DNA from: Camarhynchus parvulus | Taxonomy: Eukaryota; Chordata; Aves; Passeriformes; Thraupidae | DNA: 64,000 nucleotides | Direction of reading: 5' to 3' | NCBI RefSeq assembly: GCF_901933205.1 | Contig: NC_044573.1 | Coordinates: 63,045,993-63,109,992, forward strand | Shown: positions 61,288-64,000 of the stretch, piece after piece | Layout: each line of letters starts with the position of its first letter | Numbering within the stretch: the first letter of the stretch is position 1 | The notes under the pieces: generated by a model | What the model was told of the DNA's origin: nothing | Database searches by the model: none | The model's input: only the letters and a program-made list of their open reading frames with translations | Position numbers and translations under genes: made by a program

Positions 61288-64000
61288 CCATCTGTAAAAT
61301 CACTAGGCATGATGAAAAAAGGGTAAAACATAGAAAAGACAGGATTCATAACCTCTACAAGACATGGCTCTCTCTCCCTCCCTCTCGCACTAGATAGCCA
61401 TTGTTATCAAGGATTGGTTTTCTTCAGAGTAGCCTTTCTCATCCATCTCCTGCCCATGGGCCAAGGAGAAGGACTCCTTCCTTCTACTAGAAAGATAGAT
61501 CTGCTTTTGTTGCCCCAAGAAGTAAAGCAAGAATATATGTTTGAAAACTATCTCAAATGTTGATATTCCTCCTGTGTGCAATAACATCTATAGTCCCAGA
61601 AATTCCTTCAGGAGTAGGTGTGACCTTTTCAAAAGGACCTACTGTTGAATCCTTGGTTCTACTTCTTCTGAAAATGTGAGTTACATTATATCTATGCAAG
61701 ATTTTTTTAGCTGATTAAAATTGTCTAACTCCTTTGAAAAAAAAAAATTCCAAAAAACAACCAAACAAAAAACCACAATTTTCTTAAACACTTTAGTTTC
61801 AGGCATGACTACAAAATTAAAGAAGATAAATGTTTCCTGGTGGAGCAATTCCACTACTTACTATCAGTAATCAATCACTCACAAGACCATTGTGTGGGTA
61901 CTCTCAGCCCCAACATCCAAATCTATCCCTGAAAGGAGTGCCTACTCTGAGCATGGGAGATTTTTTCCAAGCTGAGATTTTTTCCCACTGGTCATTTTTT
62001 CATTTTTTTGGACTTCCTAAATGCCCATTCTGACAGAAAGACTCCTCCCCTCTTTAGAGCAGAGGAGGGTAGACACCTGTGTTTTAATTGCTGTTCTGAC
62101 CTGCAGATTAATTTAAGCCCTTCTCCCTCCTGAGAGCACCATACCATGAGAATACAAAAATATTCTCATTTACCTTCCACTTCATCACTGATATCAATGA
62201 CAGAATTTTTGCTGACTTGGGGCTTGAATAACCTGCAATGTAATTATATTACTGTACTTCATAGTGCTATACTTTTATATTCTATAACATAATTATACAG
62301 CACAGAATTAATTGCATGCAAATGTGTTAGCACGTCATTAATAAGATTTATCACACATTCTTCCAAGTAAATTACAAGAAATGATCCTAACATGGTAATG
62401 ATGTGGTGTCATAATTTTTTGGAAAGTGTGAATGGGAGGGTTAGGGTTTTTGTACAATCATTATTATGCTGCCTAATGCAATATCTCAAGGGGCTGTTGA
62501 GGAGAGCACAGGCACTGCCACTTCCTTATTCAAGACCCACAGACACTGCTGAAACAAATGTGTTCTCAAGTGCTGGCTGAAAGCAGAATTTTCTCTGTAC
62601 CAGGCCTTAAGCATTCCATGTCTGTGAATATCACCCTACAAGCCTGTATAACATATTGTACAACCTAGGCTTAATCTTGAGCAGTCTACAGTCTTAGAAA
62701 CATCTGAGAAATCTTACATTGGTCTGTAATATTAAGAAATTAAATTTAAAGTACTTCATCTTCCTATAGTGCTTTAATTTGTACCACAGATTTTCTCATG
62801 TGTCTCACTGTTCTTCCTCTAACGCTGCTTGCTGTCAGACACAGTTTTTTCAAGGCAGACATCAATTTTCCACATGCAACTGGAAGCCATTAAGTAACAT
62901 GGAAACCATGCTACTTAACATGGTTAAGTAACATCATTCTGCTATTTAAGCTAGAGTAATACTAAGAAAAATGTACTGTAAACAAAACAGGGAGCATGCA
63001 ATGGGATGCCTAACACACGCTCTGTGGGGAGCTTCTTCACACACCAGTACCTTGCACATCCAGCGAAGCATCCATACTGCAAAGCAGTCATTTAATTTCT
63101 CAAACAACAACATAAAGCAATATTTACTGAAGTAATGACTAGCAAAATTCTTAAGAAAATCATCAATATGAGTTTAGAAGAGCTTAACACTTGTGACAAC
63201 TCATTACAAATATTAGCTGCAAAGTCTGTGACAGCAAAATCAGATAATTTGTGGATTAAGGTAAGGACAGAACACACAGATTTAACTCTGCAGACTTATG
63301 TGTTTGAATAGGTTCCATTTATAATTAAATTTCACACTGTTTCTGACTGGAGGATAAAACCAAATAGCCTCTACTGTTGTTAATATATTTGTCACACAAT
63401 TTTGGCAGCTTTGATCAGCTTTGTCATTTCAGGCAGACAGTAGTTTTCATATTGATTCAGGCATTAATCAGAACATATTTTTTATTTCAGGATTAGCATA
63501 CCAGAAGTGTTTTGTGAGTTATCATGCTAATATGCCCTATCAAAGACTAAATTAACATTTTACTGCTGCTAACCAGAGGCAATGCTTCATATACAATTCA
63601 GATGATGTTGCCAAACTTTTCACATTACCAGCTGTTTAAATTTGAGGGTGCTTAATAGCTGTGGACCTAAAGGAAGAACTTTTGAAAATAGCCTAACAAA
63701 GCCCCCCACAGTCCAGTACAAATATTCCCAGAGTTAATGAAGCCCCATACTGTTCCTGATCTCTATTGTGCTTCCGGTAATGAGATAAAGCACAATGTTC
63801 CAAACACCATTATACAGCACCCCTTTCCATCTTCACCCTTCCTTTCATTTTTTCAAACATTTTTCAGTCTCAATGGTATTCTGAAAAAGGATAGGAGAGC
63901 AGAAGAGAGGAGGGAACAGCTAACCTGCTGCATATGAACTGCTTTCATTTCCTGAGAGTAAAAGATAATGACATACTGGTAAGACTGTATTTTGCTGGTT
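61288..64000. other. Unique AT-rich sequence, no gene recognised
   Basis: The last 2.7 kb hold no recognisable exon, RNA gene or transposon. Frames are shorter than 70 codons. The part from about 62200 to 62400 is AT-rich without repeat character, contains an octamer ATGCAAAT at 62316-62323, and is a plausible conserved noncoding segment. A short hairpin lies at 62890-62918. Confidence 0.5.
62890..62918. repeat. 13-bp hairpin with repeated AAGTAACAT words
   Basis: TTAAGTAACATGG (62890-62902) pairs with CCATGCTACTTAA (62906-62918) around AAA, with one mismatch. A third copy of the word, TTAAGTAACAT, follows at about 62924. This suggests a small local inversion-duplication rather than a functional RNA. 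Confidence 0.65.

Noticed and set aside
1..64000. Bacterial or phage systems, CRISPR arrays, operons
   Set aside because: Base composition, CR1/SINE/LTR content and absence of long frames or ribosome binding sites all indicate vertebrate nuclear DNA.

Overview
This window is eukaryotic nuclear DNA and most likely avian, probably from a songbird (passerine). It is AT-rich, has no long open reading frames and is full of short decayed retroelements. The diagnostic items are several 5'-truncated CR1 LINE copies with the typical avian 3' end (CR1 ORF2 remnants followed by short ATTCTATGA-type repeats), and a tRNA-Ile-headed SINE with a CR1-like tail at about 56.9-57.0 kb that resembles the TguSINE1 family as I remember it from zebra finch. 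At least two stretches look like solo LTRs of endogenous retroviruses. Bacterial features (operons, ribosome binding sites, CRISPR arrays) are absent.

I could not support any host protein-coding exon or any functional RNA gene. All open frames are short (170 codons or fewer). The longest either lie antisense to retroelements (59.8-60.3 kb, 8.8-9.2 kb) or run through low-complexity pyrimidine tracts (33.0-33.5 kb). The window is best read as intergenic or large-intron DNA. Small exons cannot be excluded by eye.

Layout: 0-2 kb is unique sequence with a POU-like palindrome near 1.05 kb. 2.05-2.52 kb is a sense CR1 3' fragment. A compact 18-bp-stem hairpin sits at 4.17 kb. A short solo-LTR-like unit with CCAAT, TATA and AATAAA signals lies at 8.9-9.1 kb. 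A CR1 tail on the minus strand is at 12.6-12.7 kb. A purine-rich block of unknown origin spans 20.6-21.2 kb, with a GC-richer 53-codon frame at 21.85 kb. A tiny minus-strand CR1 end is at 27.25 kb. An LTR-rich patch covers 33.9-35.7 kb and holds one well-supported minus-strand LTR plus two weaker candidates. An old CR1-like tail is at 41.6 kb, an exact 30-bp tandem duplication at 47.56 kb, an (AT)14 microsatellite at 55.37 kb and the SINE at 56.9 kb. A long pyrimidine tract at 59.4-59.8 kb abuts the largest element, a roughly 1.5 kb CR1 copy (59.79-61.29 kb) with a recognisable but dead reverse transcriptase frame and two internal deletions.

I found no convincing new biological system. The most useful leads are the SINE and the LTRs, which are lineage markers; the deletion structure of the large CR1; the compact hairpin; and a few unique AT-rich stretches that should be tested for cross-species conservation. 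Repeat family names come from memory of consensus sequences; no search was run.
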